Source: Flavobacteriaceae bacterium (GTDB lineage: Bacteria > Bacteroidota > Bacteroidia > Flavobacteriales > Flavobacteriaceae). Taken from it: a stretch of DNA of 38,857 nucleotides. The notes beneath the pieces were generated by a model that was given only the letters and a program-made list of their open reading frames with translations, ran no database searches and was not told where the DNA came from. The position numbers and the translations under genes are program-made. The stretch is from positions 1-38,857 of the forward strand of contig JAFMLQ010000020.1 of NCBI GenBank assembly GCA_017852075.1. Direction: 5' to 3'. Of this stretch, positions 1-8,881 are shown piece after piece; the first letter of the stretch is position 1, and the number at the start of each line of letters is the position of its first letter.

Positions 1-172
1 CACTCTGATATCTGGTTTGAAAACGCGGTGCGAATTTGACACTAAAAGAGCTGTCTTTTGCGATGAAATTAATCATACCCTTTCCAAACTTGGTATTACT
101 TATTTCCTGTGCTCCTAGCATTTGTATAACGGCACTAAAGAACAGTGCGTAGACTACTATAACTTGTTTCAT
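1..172 (-). CDS. Outer-membrane porin, phosphate-selective O/P type (5' part only)
   Basis: The start codon is at 170-172 on the minus strand and the gene runs off the left edge, leaving 57 codons. The visible protein begins with a classic signal peptide: Lys near the N-terminus, then a hydrophobic stretch, with probable cleavage after about residue 21 (MLGA|QE). The mature part contains KFGKGMINFIAKDSSFSVKF, which resembles the start of flavobacterial phosphate-selective porin O/P proteins, where a short N-terminal motif is followed by a first beta strand (RFQTRYQS). Such proteins form outer-membrane channels for anions or are induced by phosphate limitation. The gene lies 103 bp downstream of nrdA on the same strand, so it may have its own promoter. 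Family assignment rests on a short fragment; any OprP-like beta barrel is possible. Confidence 0.6.
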   Translation of the reverse strand, partial: MKQVIVVYALFFSAVIQMLGAQEISNTKFGKGMINFIAKDSSFSVKFAPRFQTRYQS

Positions 173-221
173 TACTAATTGTTTGTGCAAAGAAAATTAG
201 TTAATGAAACACTTATGTTAG

Positions 222-233
222 CTTAACGTTAAG
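222..233. promoter_or_regulatory. Perfect 12-bp palindrome upstream of the porin gene
   Basis: CTTAACGTTAAG is a perfect 12-bp palindrome in the 103-bp gap between nrdA and the porin, centred about 55 bp before the porin start codon. It could be an operator for the porin, but a 12-bp AT-rich palindrome can also arise by chance. No convincing -7/-33 pair is visible nearby. Confidence 0.25.
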
Positions 234-275
234 TATCGTTACCCCTAGATTAAGTTTTATTCTAAGAAACAAAAT

Positions 276-2720
276 TTATGATCCGCACATCAAACAATCG
301 TCGTCCTCGCTTTCTCTGGCTTGTGAAAGCATCTGTTTTAACTCCTGAGGGGAAAGCGGTTCGACGGGTACAGGATTGACTCCTGCCTTTGGTTTTGTAA
401 CAGAGGAGGTGGAGGCTACCGTAGCTTCTACCGCAGGTACATTTTCTTTTACTTTATTGTCCAGTGTAAACTTAATGGCGTCCACCGCAGATTTTGTTCT
501 CAGATAATACATTCCTGTTTTGAGTCCAGATTTCCAACCGTAAAAGTGCATGGAGGTTAGTTTTGCCATGGTAGCACCTTCCATAAAAAGATTCAACGAT
601 TGAGATTGATCGATAAAATACCCTCTATGACGAGACATATCAATAATATCTTTCATACTCATTTCCCAAACGGTACGATACAATTCTTTAATATCTTCTG
701 GAATGACTTCAATATTTTGTATTGAACCGTTATTGCGCATCAGTTCTTGCTTCAAATCCTCATTCCATAGGCCTCGTTCTACAAGATCTTCTAACAGATG
801 CTTGTTCACGACGATAAATTCACCCGAAAGTACGCGGCGGGTATAAATATTGGATGTGTATGGCTCAAAACACTCATTGTTTCCAAGAATTTGAGAAGTA
901 CTAGCAGTAGGCATTGGTGCAACCAAGAGGGAATTTCGAACGCCGTATTTTTTCACTGTTTTTCTTAAACCTACCCAGTCCCAACGTCCACTAAGCTCTT
1001 CATCTTTGATACCCCAAAGATTGTGTTGGAACTCTCCTTTAGAGATGGGTGAACCTTTGTAAGATGCATAGGGACCCTCGTTTTTTGCTTCTTCTGCTGA
1101 AGCTGTAACCGCAGCAAAATATAGGGTTTCAAATATTTCTTGATTGAGTTCTTTTGCTTTTTCTGAAGTAAAGGGCAAGCGCAATAAGATAAAAGCATCG
1201 GCTAAACCTTGCACGCCCAGACCTATGGGACGGTGTCTAAAGTTAGAGTTTTCCGCTTCCTTGACCGGGTAATAATTTCGGTCTATTACACGATTCAGGT
1301 TTTTCGTAACCCTGACAGTAACGTCAAAAAGGGCTTGATGATCAAATGCACCGTCTTTAACAAACATAGGTAGTGCGATGGAAGCCAAGTTACATACGGC
1401 TACTTCGTCTGCTGAGGTGTATTCTAAAATTTCTGTACAAAGATTTGAAGAACGGATAGTTCCCAGATTCTTTTGATTGGACTTTCGGTTTGCGGAATCC
1501 TTGTAAAGCATATAAGGTGTTCCTGTCTCAATTTGAGATTCTAAGATTTTCTCCCAAAGCTCTCTTGCTTTGATGGTTTTTCTTCCGCGTCCTTCAGATT
1601 CGTATTGAAGGTATAATTTATCAAACTCCTCTCCATGCACATTATAGAGATTTGGACACTCGTTGGGACACATCAGAGTCCACTCTGCATCTTCCTCTAC
1701 ACGTTTCATGAAGAGATCGGGAGTCCACATGGCATAGAACAAATCACGAGCACGCATTTCTTCTTTACCGTGGTTCTTTTTTAATTCCAAAAAGTCAAAA
1801 ATATCTGCATGCCAAGGTTCTACATAAATCGCAAACGATCCCTTTCTTTTTCCTCCACCCTGATCCACGTACCGTGCGGTATCATTAAAGACACGTAGCA
1901 TAGGAACAATTCCATTGGAGGTCCCGTTCGTCCCGGCGATGTAGGATCCTGTTGCTCTAATGTTATGTATCGAAAGGCCTATTCCCCCAGCAGATTGCGA
2001 GATCTTTGCCGTCTGTTTTAGGGTGTCATAGATGCCGTCGATACTGTCATCTTTCATAGCCAAAAGAAAGCAAGAGGACATTTGTGGCTTGGGTGTACCC
2101 GAATTAAAAAGTGTCGGAGTAGCATGAGTAAAATAGCGCTTGGACATCAATTCATAGGTCTCAAGTGCTGCTTCGATATCGTCTAGGTGGATTCCAATTG
2201 AAACCCGCATGAGCATGTGTTGTGGACGTTCTACTATTTTACCGTTTAATTTTAACAAATAGGAACGTTCTAGCGTTTTAAAACCGAAGAAGTCATAGCC
2301 AAAATCGCGATTGTAAATGATACTCGAATCTAATTGATCCGCATTTTTTTGGATGATTTCATGCACTTCATCAGAAAGCAAAGGAGCTTTTTTACCGGTA
2401 CGTGGATTGACGTATTTGTACAAATCCTCCATGGTCTCTGAGAAGGATTTTTTTGTGTTTTTATGCAAATTGGAAACGGAAATACGGGCCGCTAGCTTTG
2501 CATAATCAGGATGTGTAGTAGTCATTGTTGCGGCAATCTCTGCGGCAAGATTATCCAACTCAGAGGTGGTTACTCCATCGTATAGCCCTTCAATCACACG
2601 CATGGCAACACGAACTGGATCCACCAAGGCATTGAGCCCATAATTTAATTTCCGAATTCTAGCGGTGATTTTATCGAACATGATGGGCTCCTTTCGGCCA
2701 TCTCTTTTAACTACAAACAT
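276..2720 (-). CDS. nrdA: Ribonucleoside-diphosphate reductase, class I, alpha (catalytic) subunit
   Basis: This 814-residue protein reduces ribonucleoside diphosphates to deoxy forms, working with the NrdB radical subunit encoded just upstream. An ATP-cone allosteric domain sits at residues 1-90. The active-site set is complete: disulfide pair C217 and C443, radical cysteine C428 flanked by N426 and E430 (NLCTE), and a paired tyrosine (GMYYLRT) near residue 745 for the radical relay. The C-terminal tail ends in C809-x-x-C812, the swinging thiol pair that is re-reduced by thioredoxin or glutaredoxin; the Cys spacing is tighter than in E. coli NrdA (CxxxxC). Length is normal for the family. 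It lies 69 bp after nrdB and is most likely co-transcribed with it. Confidence 0.97.
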   Translation of the reverse strand: MFVVKRDGRKEPIMFDKITARIRKLNYGLNALVDPVRVAMRVIEGLYDGVTTSELDNLAAEIAATMTTTHPDYAKLAARISVSNLHKNTKKSFSETMEDLYKYVNPRTGKKAPLLSDEVHEIIQKNADQLDSSIIYNRDFGYDFFGFKTLERSYLLKLNGKIVERPQHMLMRVSIGIHLDDIEAALETYELMSKRYFTHATPTLFNSGTPKPQMSSCFLLAMKDDSIDGIYDTLKQTAKISQSAGGIGLSIHNIRATGSYIAGTNGTSNGIVPMLRVFNDTARYVDQGGGKRKGSFAIYVEPWHADIFDFLELKKNHGKEEMRARDLFYAMWTPDLFMKRVEEDAEWTLMCPNECPNLYNVHGEEFDKLYLQYESEGRGRKTIKARELWEKILESQIETGTPYMLYKDSANRKSNQKNLGTIRSSNLCTEILEYTSADEVAVCNLASIALPMFVKDGAFDHQALFDVTVRVTKNLNRVIDRNYYPVKEAENSNFRHRPIGLGVQGLADAFILLRLPFTSEKAKELNQEIFETLYFAAVTASAEEAKNEGPYASYKGSPISKGEFQHNLWGIKDEELSGRWDWVGLRKTVKKYGVRNSLLVAPMPTASTSQILGNNECFEPYTSNIYTRRVLSGEFIVVNKHLLEDLVERGLWNEDLKQELMRNNGSIQNIEVIPEDIKELYRTVWEMSMKDIIDMSRHRGYFIDQSQSLNLFMEGATMAKLTSMHFYGWKSGLKTGMYYLRTKSAVDAIKFTLDNKVKENVPAVEATVASTSSVTKPKAGVNPVPVEPLSPQELKQMLSQARESEDDDCLMCGS

Positions 2721-2789
2721 ATTTTACTCTTTAAATTTTAAAACTCTCTTAATGGTTATGAAGAATGGGGACTTAACAAAGATTTTTAA

Positions 2790-3767
2790 TTAAAAATCAG
2801 CATCAAAACTGATTTTCTCATCTTTCTTTTCGTTATTCAGGACACCTGCTTTTTGATATTCGCCTACGCGCTTCTCAAAGAAATTGGTTTTTCCTTGTAG
2901 TGAAATCATATCCATGAAGTCAAACGGATTGCCAACATTGAATTCCTTTTCAAGACCTAATTCCACTAAAAGACGATCGGTTACAAATTCTAAATATTGA
3001 GTCATCAGTTTCGCATTCATCCCGATCAGGCTGATGGGTAGGGACTCGGTTATAAACTCACGTTCGATATTGAGTGCGTCCAATAGGATTTCTCTAATTC
3101 GTGCGGGTGGCACCTTATTGACTAGGTGGTGGTTGTGCAGATGCACTGCAAAATCACAATGCACACCCTCGTCTCTTGAAATCAATTCATTTGAAAAGGT
3201 CAGTCCGGGCATCAGTCCTCGTTTTTTCAGCCAATAGATTGAGCAAAAGGCTCCTGAAAAGAAAATCCCTTCTACCGCCGCAAATGCAATGAGCCGCTCA
3301 GCAAAAGAATCCGAATCGATCCATCGCAATGCCCAATCGGCTTTCTTTTTGATGGCAGGAAAAACTTCAATAGCCTTGAAGAGTTGATCTTTCTCTGCAT
3401 CGTCTTTTACATAAGTATCAATCAATAAAGAGTAGGTTTCTGAATGGATATTTTCCATCATAATTTGAAATCCGTAGAAAAACTTTGCTTCGGAATATTG
3501 TACCTCATTGACGAAATTTTCTGCTAGATTTTCATTGACGATTCCGTCGGATGCAGCAAAAAAAGCAAGGATATGTTTGATAAAATACTTTTCGTCCTCG
3601 GTTAGCTTGTTATTCCAGTCGGTGAGATCTTGATGCAAATCAATTTCTTCTGCAGTCCAAAAACTAGCCTCCATTTTTTTGTACCATTCCCAAATATCGT
3701 GGTGTTGAATGGGGAATATTACAAATCGATTTTCATTTTCTTGGAGAATAGGTTCTACAGCTGCCAT
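2790..3767 (-). CDS. nrdB: Ribonucleoside-diphosphate reductase, class I, beta (radical) subunit
   Basis: This 325-residue ferritin-like protein carries the metal cofactor and the radical used by NrdA. All ligands expected from E. coli R2 are present: D74, E105, H108, E166, E200 and H203. The radical tyrosine is Y112 in the ENIHSETY motif, so this is a Tyr-radical enzyme rather than a Phe-substituted class Ic type. Whether it uses Fe-Fe or Mn-Fe cannot be told from sequence alone. The C-terminal tail, which normally docks onto NrdA, is acidic and ends in ISFDADF. It is the first gene of the nrdBA pair, and the order B then A is common in Bacteroidota. The 225 bp upstream hold a long inverted repeat. 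Confidence 0.96.
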   Translation of the reverse strand: MAAVEPILQENENRFVIFPIQHHDIWEWYKKMEASFWTAEEIDLHQDLTDWNNKLTEDEKYFIKHILAFFAASDGIVNENLAENFVNEVQYSEAKFFYGFQIMMENIHSETYSLLIDTYVKDDAEKDQLFKAIEVFPAIKKKADWALRWIDSDSFAERLIAFAAVEGIFFSGAFCSIYWLKKRGLMPGLTFSNELISRDEGVHCDFAVHLHNHHLVNKVPPARIREILLDALNIEREFITESLPISLIGMNAKLMTQYLEFVTDRLLVELGLEKEFNVGNPFDFMDMISLQGKTNFFEKRVGEYQKAGVLNNEKKDEKISFDADF

Positions 3768-3912
3768 CTTTTACGTATTAAATTTGATTAAAAAAGTATT
3801 TGATTTTGATTAACAAAGATTCAAAATTGTAGTTGAAATTGAAAGAGTAACTTTTCCACAATGGAGCTTAGTTTTTAACAAAATCTTGGTTTTTTTCTCC
3901 TTTTCGTCAAAT

Positions 3913-3936
3913 ATCAATGAATTTCAATTCATTGAT
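3913..3936. repeat. Perfect 11-bp inverted repeat, 2-bp centre, upstream of nrdB
   Basis: ATCAATGAATT at 3913-3923 is followed after TC by its exact reverse complement AATTCATTGAT at 3926-3936. The dyad lies in the 225-bp gap between the DUF3109 gene (stop at 3993) and nrdB (start at 3767), about 146 bp before the nrdB start. No T-tract follows on the minus strand, so it does not look like an intrinsic terminator for the DUF3109 gene. A T-rich stretch follows weakly on the plus strand. An operator for nrdBA is the simplest alternative. The rest of this gap is AT-rich and shows no open reading frame of note. Confidence 0.6.
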
Positions 3937-3992
3937 TTACAGTGTTTTATAGATAAAAAAACGTGTTAACCCCCTAGAACAGTAGGATGTTC

Positions 3993-4559
3993 TTAAGAGC
4001 TCATTTTGGAGTGATTTTCTAAAGCTTGGTACCACGCTTTTCCAAATTTTCTAATCAGGGCTTTTTTGACAAACTGATACACTGGAATTTTTAAGGAATC
4101 TCCTAGGCTACAGGCATCAGAACAAATAGACCAGCTATGGTAGTTTACCGCAGTCATTTTGTCGTACTGCTGAACCCGCACAGGATACAAATGACAAGAA
4201 ATGGGCTTTTGAAAGTCAATAACTCCTTGCTGATAGGCTTTTTCTATACCGCAGGAAGCGGTTCCATTTTTAGAAAAAACCGTGTAGGCACATTCTTCAC
4301 CCTTTACTAGGGGTGTTTCAAAATCTCCATCCAGCCCTTTTACAAAAACACCTTGCTCCTCAATAGCCTGTGTTCCTTTGTCATTTAAATAGGGTTTGAT
4401 CTTGGAGTAGTTTTTCTGAAGAAAATCAACTTCGTCCTTTTCCAAAGGGGCTCCCGCTTCTCCGGCAACACAACACACTCCTTTGCATTTGGATATATTA
4501 CAAACAAATTCTTTGGAAACTAGGTCTTCTGAGACTAGAGTATTTTCTATTGAAATCAC
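3993..4559 (-). CDS. DUF3109 family Cys-rich protein
   Basis: This 188-residue soluble protein matches the DUF3109 family, common in Bacteroidota and of unknown function. It has a rich set of conserved cysteines: C20, C25, C29, C30, C90, C103, C122, C146 and C150. The N-terminal CxxxxCxxxCC cluster and the later SCHLYP motif recall the YkgJ/CxxCxxCC group of putative zinc or iron-sulfur proteins, so a metal site is plausible. There is no signal peptide or membrane segment, suggesting a cytoplasmic protein. It lies 225 bp upstream of nrdB on the same strand and is divergent from marC. The substrate is not known and I infer none. The family call is firm; the metal-binding idea is inference from cysteine pattern. 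Confidence 0.85.
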   Translation of the reverse strand: MISIENTLVSEDLVSKEFVCNISKCKGVCCVAGEAGAPLEKDEVDFLQKNYSKIKPYLNDKGTQAIEEQGVFVKGLDGDFETPLVKGEECAYTVFSKNGTASCGIEKAYQQGVIDFQKPISCHLYPVRVQQYDKMTAVNYHSWSICSDACSLGDSLKIPVYQFVKKALIRKFGKAWYQALENHSKMSS

Positions 4560-4614
4560 GCTCTTTTTTTGTTAAAAATAAACAATTTAAAAGGGGGGAT
4601 TCAAAGAATGGACT

Positions 4615-4622
4615 TAGATTTG
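4615..4622 (+). promoter_or_regulatory. Putative -7 element for marC (TAGATTTG)
   Basis: TAGATTTG matches the Bacteroidota -7 consensus TAnnTTTG and ends 16 bp before the GTG start of marC. No good TTTG -33 element is seen 17-23 bp upstream, where a G-rich tract (4593-4598) sits instead, so support is partial. Confidence 0.4.
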
Positions 4623-4638
4623 CAAAAAAATTTGAGCT

Positions 4639-5208
4639 GTGTTTAATCTTAAAGAAATTCTTACGGCTAGTGTCATACTGTTTGCAGTAATCGATATCAT
4701 TGGCAACATTCCTCTAGTCATCTCATTGAGAGAAAAAGTGGGACATATCCAATCCGAAAAAGCCTCCCTGATCGCTGCTGTGATCATGATTGGTTTTTTG
4801 TTTTTAGGAGAAGAAATTTTAAAACTCATTGGAATTGATATAAACTCATTTGCTGTTGCGGGTTCTTTGGTCATACTCTTTTTGGCATTAGAAATGATTC
4901 TAGGGGTGAATCTGTTTCGAGACGAAGCTCCAGAAACCGCCTCTATAGTGCCGCTTGCTTTTCCGATGATTGCAGGAGCAGGAACTATGACTTCCCTTCT
5001 TTCTCTTCGCGCAGAATATCATGTACTCAATATTATTATCGCGATTCTGATTAATATTCTTTTCGTCTATATAATTTTAAAGTCCTCAAAGTTCATCGGA
5101 AAAAAGTTGGGAAAATCGGGTATTAATATCATCCGAAAAGTTTTTGGAGTTATTCTTCTCGCGATTGCAGTAAAACTTTTTACTACAAACATTGGTCAAC
5201 TTATTTAA
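4639..5208 (+). CDS. MarC family inner-membrane protein, GTG start
   Basis: This 189-residue polytopic membrane protein belongs to the MarC family (six expected transmembrane segments), once linked to multiple antibiotic resistance but still of unknown transport function. The first helix contains FAVIDIIGNIPLVISL, the usual MarC signature, and a second conserved segment lies around FPMIAGAGTMTSLLSL (near residue 112). The start must be GTG at 4639: an in-frame TGA sits two codons upstream, and the family's usual N-terminus (FNLKEI) follows directly. It is followed after 15 bp by a small membrane protein gene on the same strand, so the two probably form a transcription unit. Confidence 0.9.
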   Translation: MFNLKEILTASVILFAVIDIIGNIPLVISLREKVGHIQSEKASLIAAVIMIGFLFLGEEILKLIGIDINSFAVAGSLVILFLALEMILGVNLFRDEAPETASIVPLAFPMIAGAGTMTSLLSLRAEYHVLNIIIAILINILFVYIILKSSKFIGKKLGKSGINIIRKVFGVILLAIAVKLFTTNIGQLI

Positions 5209-5223
5209 ATTGGATAAAAAATT

Positions 5224-5421
5224 ATGAAAATCGCACTTCCTCTATTTATGATTCTTGCTGTAGGCATGTGTATATTCAATCTGGTTCAAATCGATTGGGA
5301 AAACCCATTGGGTGGAAATAGCAGTGTGGCCGTTATTGGAGTAATGGCCTCAGCGAGTTCTTTTTTGTTGCTTGTGATCTTGATGCTTTCAAAAAAAATT
5401 GCCCAGAAGCTAAAAAAATAA
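5224..5421 (+). CDS. Small two-helix membrane protein
   Basis: This 65-residue protein has two hydrophobic helices (about residues 3-22 and 36-55) joined by a short polar loop containing a DWENPLGG motif, and a Lys-rich tail (KKIAQKLKK) expected to face the cytoplasm. I do not recognise a named family; proteins of this shape are found as conserved hypotheticals in flavobacteria. It begins 15 bp after marC and is likely co-transcribed, which suggests a partner or accessory role for MarC, though that is inference from position only. Its stop codon is one base away from the stop of the converging protease gene. ORF reality is supported by spacing and a clean N-terminal membrane anchor. Confidence 0.7.
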   Translation: MKIALPLFMILAVGMCIFNLVQIDWENPLGGNSSVAVIGVMASASSFLLLVILMLSKKIAQKLKK

Positions 5422-5422
5422 A

Positions 5423-7012
5423 TTAACGCTCCGCGATTTCTTCTAAAGCCCTAACTATGAAAGGGTCTGTTTGATTGACAATTCTGATATACATATTTTC
5501 ACCAAAACGCTGAAGTGCTATAAACGCTTTGATGGAGTTTAGAATATTTGCTTTATTCTTTGAAGTTACCTTTACAGGAAGTTTGTACTCCGAACAAAAC
5601 ACTTCAAATGCTGCGATAAAGTCATCTGGATTGGGTAGATCTTCATTAAAAAATTGAGGTGCATTTTCGAAATTGTATTTATTGGGGTGTTTATCCAACT
5701 CCAAAAAAACAAAAAGATCAATCAAATTGGAGCCAATGAGATATCGGTTCCAAGCCTCTTCAGGACTATCCAAATTGGCAATGTAAATATCAGGAGTGAT
5801 TCCACCTCCCCCATACACTGTCCTTCCTTTTGGGGTAGTAAAAATCAAACTGTCGTTTACAGGGATTTTTGCTGGGTTATCCATCTCACCCGTTTGATAA
5901 CGATTGCGCACCTCTGCAAAATAATCAGATCGACTTGAGGAATCATAAGGTCTTTGGATGGATCGTCCGGTAGGGGTGTAGTATCGTGCTGTAGTGAGCC
6001 GAACTTGATCTCCTTGTCCTAAGGGTAGTTGTTGCTGCACCAAACCTTTACCGAAAGTACGGCGACCCATAATGAGTCCGCGATCGTTGTCTTGAATAGC
6101 TCCTGCAATGACCTCACTTGCAGAGGCGGAGTCTTCATCTACTAAAACAAAAAGCCTACCCTTCTCAAAGAGCCCCTGGGAGGAAGAAATGGAGCGTTCT
6201 CTTTTTCCGTTATTGCCTTCCACAATCACAATTGGTTTAGATGCTTCTAAAAAATCATCTGCAATTTGCTTAGCCGGAAGCAGATAGCCTCCCGGATTTC
6301 CCCTCAAATCTAAAATGAGATCTTTCATCTCTTGCTCTACCAACCCGATCAAAGAGGTCTGAAACTCAGCATAGGTAGTTTGAGAAAATCGATTGATCTT
6401 TATATATCCTGTATTTTGATCGATCATATAAGCGCCACTCACACTGGGCAAGGGAACTGGTCCACGTATAATGTCGAAGGTGTAAATCGAATCTTGTTTT
6501 TTTCGATATACGGTGAGTCGTACTGGGGTAGAAGAATTCCCCTTAAGCCTCCCTACAATTTGATCATTTTGTAATTCTTTAGAGTATAGCGTGTCTTGAT
6601 CTGCCATCAGAATACGGTCTCCTGATTTTAATCCCGCTCTTTCACTTGGGCCTCCTTCCAAGACTCTACTTACTGCAATGGTGTCTTGAATCATACGAAA
6701 CTGCACCCCTATGCCTTCAAAATTTCCTTGCATACTCTCTGCTAAGGATTCTTTCTGCACCGCAGGTATATATACCGAATGTGGATCCAGTTCATCTACA
6801 ATATCTTCAATAACAGTACTTACTAAACTATCGGCATTGATTTTATCCACATAATCCTGAGTCAGGTAGGTCATCAAACGATTTAATTTGGCAATACTAG
6901 GGTGGCTTGCATTAGCTAAGCTAACTTGAGGACTGAAATGGGATCCAAAGAGATATCCTATTGCTGCAGACAGCACTACAATTAGAAACAGATAAATTAT
7001 ATTTCTTTTCAC
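5423..7012 (-). CDS. C-terminal processing peptidase, S41 family (Prc/CtpA-like)
   Basis: This 529-residue periplasmic serine protease has an N-terminal signal anchor (about residues 5-22), a PDZ domain (about 95-180) that recognises substrate C-termini, and an S41 catalytic core (about 200-370). The Ser/Lys dyad is S297 in SASASEV and K322 in FGKGLVQ, spaced 25 residues as in known CtpA enzymes. A conserved DLRGNPGG motif at 235-242 helps form the active site. The roughly 150-residue tail is typical of the Bacteroidota S41 proteins. Likely roles are processing or quality control of cell-envelope proteins. It is the last gene of a leftward run and its ATG overlaps the stop of the deaminase gene (ATGA), implying translational coupling. 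Confidence 0.93.
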   Translation of the reverse strand: MKRNIIYLFLIVVLSAAIGYLFGSHFSPQVSLANASHPSIAKLNRLMTYLTQDYVDKINADSLVSTVIEDIVDELDPHSVYIPAVQKESLAESMQGNFEGIGVQFRMIQDTIAVSRVLEGGPSERAGLKSGDRILMADQDTLYSKELQNDQIVGRLKGNSSTPVRLTVYRKKQDSIYTFDIIRGPVPLPSVSGAYMIDQNTGYIKINRFSQTTYAEFQTSLIGLVEQEMKDLILDLRGNPGGYLLPAKQIADDFLEASKPIVIVEGNNGKRERSISSSQGLFEKGRLFVLVDEDSASASEVIAGAIQDNDRGLIMGRRTFGKGLVQQQLPLGQGDQVRLTTARYYTPTGRSIQRPYDSSSRSDYFAEVRNRYQTGEMDNPAKIPVNDSLIFTTPKGRTVYGGGGITPDIYIANLDSPEEAWNRYLIGSNLIDLFVFLELDKHPNKYNFENAPQFFNEDLPNPDDFIAAFEVFCSEYKLPVKVTSKNKANILNSIKAFIALQRFGENMYIRIVNQTDPFIVRALEEIAER

Positions 7013-7452
7013 GCTTGTTTAGTTTCTTCAGGAAGGTGCATCAAAGTCACTCCTGCTTTTTTCAAAAAATCCAATCCCGTGTGGTCTTTATACGTTTGAG
7101 AATAAACTACTCGTACAATTCCCGACTGGTGAATCAACTTGCTGCATTCTTTGCAAGGGGAAAGAGTGATATACAAAGTGGCCCCTTTGCAGGACTGTGT
7201 AGAACTTGCAACTTTTAAGATTGCATTGGCCTCTGCATGAAGTACATACCATTTCGTAAAATGATCCTCATCTTCACAAACATTTTCAAATCCAGAAGGA
7301 GTTCCATTGTATCCATCCGAGATAATCATACGATCTTTAACAATAAGCGCCCCGACCTTTTTTCTGTCGCAGTAGGAAAGTTGCCCCCATGTTTTTGCCA
7401 TCTTCAAATAGGCTTTGTCGTACTTTTGCTGTTTGTCTTGTGCCATTTTCAC
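7009..7452 (-). CDS. Deoxycytidylate (dCMP) deaminase family enzyme
   Basis: This 147-residue zinc enzyme most likely deaminates dCMP to dUMP, feeding thymidylate synthesis. Zinc ligands are H72 in the HAEANAI motif and C100 and C103 in SPCKEC; E74 is the expected proton shuttle. The segment SDGYNGTPSGFENVCE (45-60) is typical of dCMP deaminases rather than cytidine or guanine deaminases. Length fits the ComEB-type dCMP deaminase family. Two possible starts exist, at 7452 and two codons later (MAQDK); I keep the first. It overlaps the S41 protease gene by 4 bp and lies 29 bp downstream of the HupE-like gene. A role in nucleotide metabolism fits the presence of nrdBA in the same window but not the same operon. 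Confidence 0.9.
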   Translation of the reverse strand: MKMAQDKQQKYDKAYLKMAKTWGQLSYCDRKKVGALIVKDRMIISDGYNGTPSGFENVCEDEDHFTKWYVLHAEANAILKVASSTQSCKGATLYITLSPCKECSKLIHQSGIVRVVYSQTYKDHTGLDFLKKAGVTLMHLPEETKQA

Positions 7453-7481
7453 GAAGATAGCATTTCGGTTTCAATATCATT

Positions 7482-8060
7482 TTAAATTCGTTCAAAAATC
7501 ATTCCCAAGGCTTGAGATAAGATCATTGCTCCGACCAAAAACTCCCAATTGCTTTTTGTTTGTTTAAAAATTTGAACAATAATAAAACTCGTCAAAAGAA
7601 CCGCGATGACAATTGCGATTTGGGCGAACTCGACCCCCAAAGCAAAAGAAAAAAGTGAAAAACCAACCTCACCTTCTGGAATTAACATTTTAAAATACCT
7701 TCCGAAACCCAATCCGTGAATGACCCCAAAGACTACCGTTGTAATTGGAAAAAAATAGGATTTGTTCAAAATGCGACTGTGTTGTTTGGGGAAAAATAAG
7801 GTAACCGCATTCAAGGCAATAGTTATGGGTATAAGCAACTCGATCCAATAGGATGAGAAGGGTATTTCCGCATAAAAATTCCCTATTAAAGACAACGTGT
7901 GTCCGAGTGTAAAAAGAGTTACCCACCACAACAGTTTTTTACTTTGTCTAAACGCAAAGGGCATTGCCAGCGTAATGATAAAATAGAAGTGATCCAGCCC
8001 CTCCCAGTCTATCACATGCCAAAAACCCAGCTTCATATAAAACCAAAATGTCTCCATCAT
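7482..8060 (-). CDS. HupE/UreJ-like integral membrane protein
   Basis: This 192-residue polytopic protein matches the HupE/UreJ_2 group. It has about six membrane helices and the conserved histidine motifs of the family: H15 and D23-H24 near the N-terminus, H54 in FTLGHTLSL, and H115 in GVIHGLGFG. HupE and UreJ proteins are thought to move nickel or another divalent metal, but the flavobacterial members are not tied to hydrogenase or urease genes, and none is seen here. Metal transport is therefore an inference. It overlaps the DjlA-like gene upstream by 4 bp, so the two are probably translated together, and the deaminase gene follows 29 bp later. Confidence 0.85.
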   Translation of the reverse strand: MMETFWFYMKLGFWHVIDWEGLDHFYFIITLAMPFAFRQSKKLLWWVTLFTLGHTLSLIGNFYAEIPFSSYWIELLIPITIALNAVTLFFPKQHSRILNKSYFFPITTVVFGVIHGLGFGRYFKMLIPEGEVGFSLFSFALGVEFAQIAIVIAVLLTSFIIVQIFKQTKSNWEFLVGAMILSQALGMIFERI

Positions 8061-8779
8061 AATCCTCTTTCTTTTTGAATTGATTCATAGGCTTTTTGGA
8101 CCTCTTGAAATTTTTCTTGTGCTCCTTTGACTAGAGCAGAATCTTGAGATTGCAATTTATCAGGATGGTACTTTTTTGCCATTTGCCTATAGGCTTGTTT
8201 AACTTCCATATCAGATGCAGTGGTGGGTATTTCCAAAATTTTATAGGCACTGTCCGTGTTTTGAAAAAACATCGCTTTTATGCTTTCAAAACTAGAAGAG
8301 CGTATTCCCAATGCAACAGCAATCTGACTGATCTTGTCTAGTTCGGATTGTGCAACATTCCCATCTGCATTTGCCACGCCAAATAAAAAATGTAAAACCT
8401 GGAGTCGAGTTTCGTAAGGTGTTCTATCTACAAAAACACGTGCCAACTCTGCAATATTTTGAACTTCTTTTTTTATTTGTTCATTAAACGTTTCAAATAT
8501 TTCTGAGGCCTGTTGGCTTCCGTAATTTGAAATAAAAAAATTTCTTACAAACTGCAATTCTTCACCCTTCACTACTCCATCGGCTTTAATTACTGTAGCG
8601 GCAAGAGCCAAGAGGTTCAATTGGAGGCTTCCTGATGGGTTGGCAGAAAAGCGTGTTTGAAAAACGGTACGATTACTCCCATTGAACTGATCAATCATTC
8701 CTCCTATAAAAAAACCTAATAAGGCACCTGGAATTCGAAACAAATAAAATCCCATAAACGCTGCAACCCATTTAATCAT
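8057..8779 (-). CDS. DjlA-like membrane-anchored J-domain co-chaperone with TerB domain
   Basis: This 240-residue protein has the DjlA layout. A glycine-rich hydrophobic N-terminal segment (about 5-28) anchors it, a TerB-like helical domain spans about 50-150 (with IKADGVV and ANADGNV acidic motifs), and a C-terminal J domain spans about 175-240. The HPD tripeptide that stimulates DnaK ATPase is present at residues 205-207 (KKYHPDK). It would recruit DnaK to membrane or envelope client proteins. It is the first gene of a leftward run that continues into the HupE-like protein, the deaminase and the S41 protease. A promoter-like pair lies upstream at 8803-8833. Confidence 0.88.
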   Translation of the reverse strand: MIKWVAAFMGFYLFRIPGALLGFFIGGMIDQFNGSNRTVFQTRFSANPSGSLQLNLLALAATVIKADGVVKGEELQFVRNFFISNYGSQQASEIFETFNEQIKKEVQNIAELARVFVDRTPYETRLQVLHFLFGVANADGNVAQSELDKISQIAVALGIRSSSFESIKAMFFQNTDSAYKILEIPTTASDMEVKQAYRQMAKKYHPDKLQSQDSALVKGAQEKFQEVQKAYESIQKERGL

Positions 8780-8802
8780 TGCTTTCTTCTGAAAAGTTTA
8801 TA

Positions 8803-8833
8803 CAAAGTTGACAAATAAATTTGGTCCCGCAAA
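8803..8833 (-). promoter_or_regulatory. Putative promoter for the djlA-like operon
   Basis: On the minus strand a TTTG (plus-strand CAAA at 8830-8833) is followed after exactly 19 bp by CAACTTTG (plus-strand 8803-8810), which matches the Bacteroidota -7 consensus TAnnTTTG at 7 counting one mismatch. Spacing is ideal for the -33/-7 pair. The start codon of the DjlA-like gene follows about 24 bp later. Confidence 0.45.
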
Positions 8834-8857
8834 ACCTTAGGAGAATCCATTAATTTA

Positions 8858-8865
8858 TATCTTTG
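8858..8865 (+). promoter_or_regulatory. Putative -7 element for the bacilliredoxin gene (TATCTTTG)
   Basis: TATCTTTG is a full match to TAnnTTTG and ends 16 bp before the ATG at 8882, giving a very short leader. The -33 position carries only a weak TTAG at 8837-8840. It sits in the 102-bp divergent gap shared with the DjlA-like gene. Confidence 0.45.
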
Positions 8866-8881
8866 AAAAAAATAAAATACT

